Below are positions 16,461 through 16,498 of a stretch of DNA of 16,498 nt, one piece after another. The DNA lies in contig CAMPET010000111.1 in NCBI GenBank assembly GCA_946803715.1, positions 174,548 through 191,045 of the forward strand, given 5' to 3'. The notes under the pieces were generated by a model. That model was not told the DNA's origin, did not search any database, and saw only the letters and a list, made by a program, of their open reading frames with translations. This DNA comes from Beroe ovata. Lineage: Eukaryota; Ctenophora; Nuda; Beroida; Beroidae. The stretch's first letter is position 1; each line of letters starts with the position of its first letter. Made by a program: the position numbers and the translations under genes.

Positions 16461-16498
<38 letters not shown>
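16461..16498. repeat. (TG)n microsatellite at window end
   Basis: Pure TG alternation to the last base of the window. Its true length cannot be seen. Confidence 0.97.

Overview
This is eukaryotic, almost certainly animal, genomic DNA. Evidence: genes split by short GT-AG introns (89 to 451 bp), AT-rich spacers, many (CA/TG)n microsatellites, and genes of metazoan type (a PIG-M mannosyltransferase, an actin-related protein, a 7TM receptor, a CKS cell-cycle subunit, a YEATS2-like chromatin reader and a DNAJC12-like J protein). Very short introns and gaps of 300 to 475 bp point to a compact invertebrate genome. A sponge is my best guess, from architecture only. Single N bases at 2423, 6423 and 16075 mark draft-assembly junctions.

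Layout. 1-4588 has no gene I can support. It holds microsatellites, a pyrimidine-rich minisatellite and small tandem duplications. 4589-12110 is a dense block of six genes, all on the minus strand. In transcription order they are DNAJC12-like (12110-11484, 3 exons), a short YEATS2-like protein (11181-9928, 5 exons), CKS1 (9625-9217, 2 exons), a rhodopsin-like receptor (8846-7869, 1 exon), a divergent actin-related protein (7533-6667, 1 exon) and PIGM (6191-4589, 2 exons). I rebuilt the spliced genes by hand. In each, splice sites, intron phase and protein similarity agree across every junction. 12111-16498 is mostly non-coding. It has a tentative small-exon gene on the plus strand (13990-14761), a tRNA-like SINE remnant, and a ~340 bp duplicated segment with a microsatellite and an N at the junction.

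The six genes serve unrelated housekeeping roles: GPI-anchor synthesis in the ER, cytoskeleton, surface signalling, CDK control, chromatin reading and chaperoning. Nothing shows they act in one pathway. What they share is arrangement: same strand, head to tail, two gaps of exactly 302 bp, and in four of six a splice-acceptor-like YAG 3 to 11 nt before the ATG. I flag this as a possible trans-spliced cluster but cannot prove it. Other notable points are a YEATS2-like protein reduced to coiled coil plus reader domain with its pocket histidine replaced, an actin-fold protein lacking subdomain 4 and key nucleotide-binding residues, a CKS with a changed hinge, and a hairpin cluster just upstream of PIGM.
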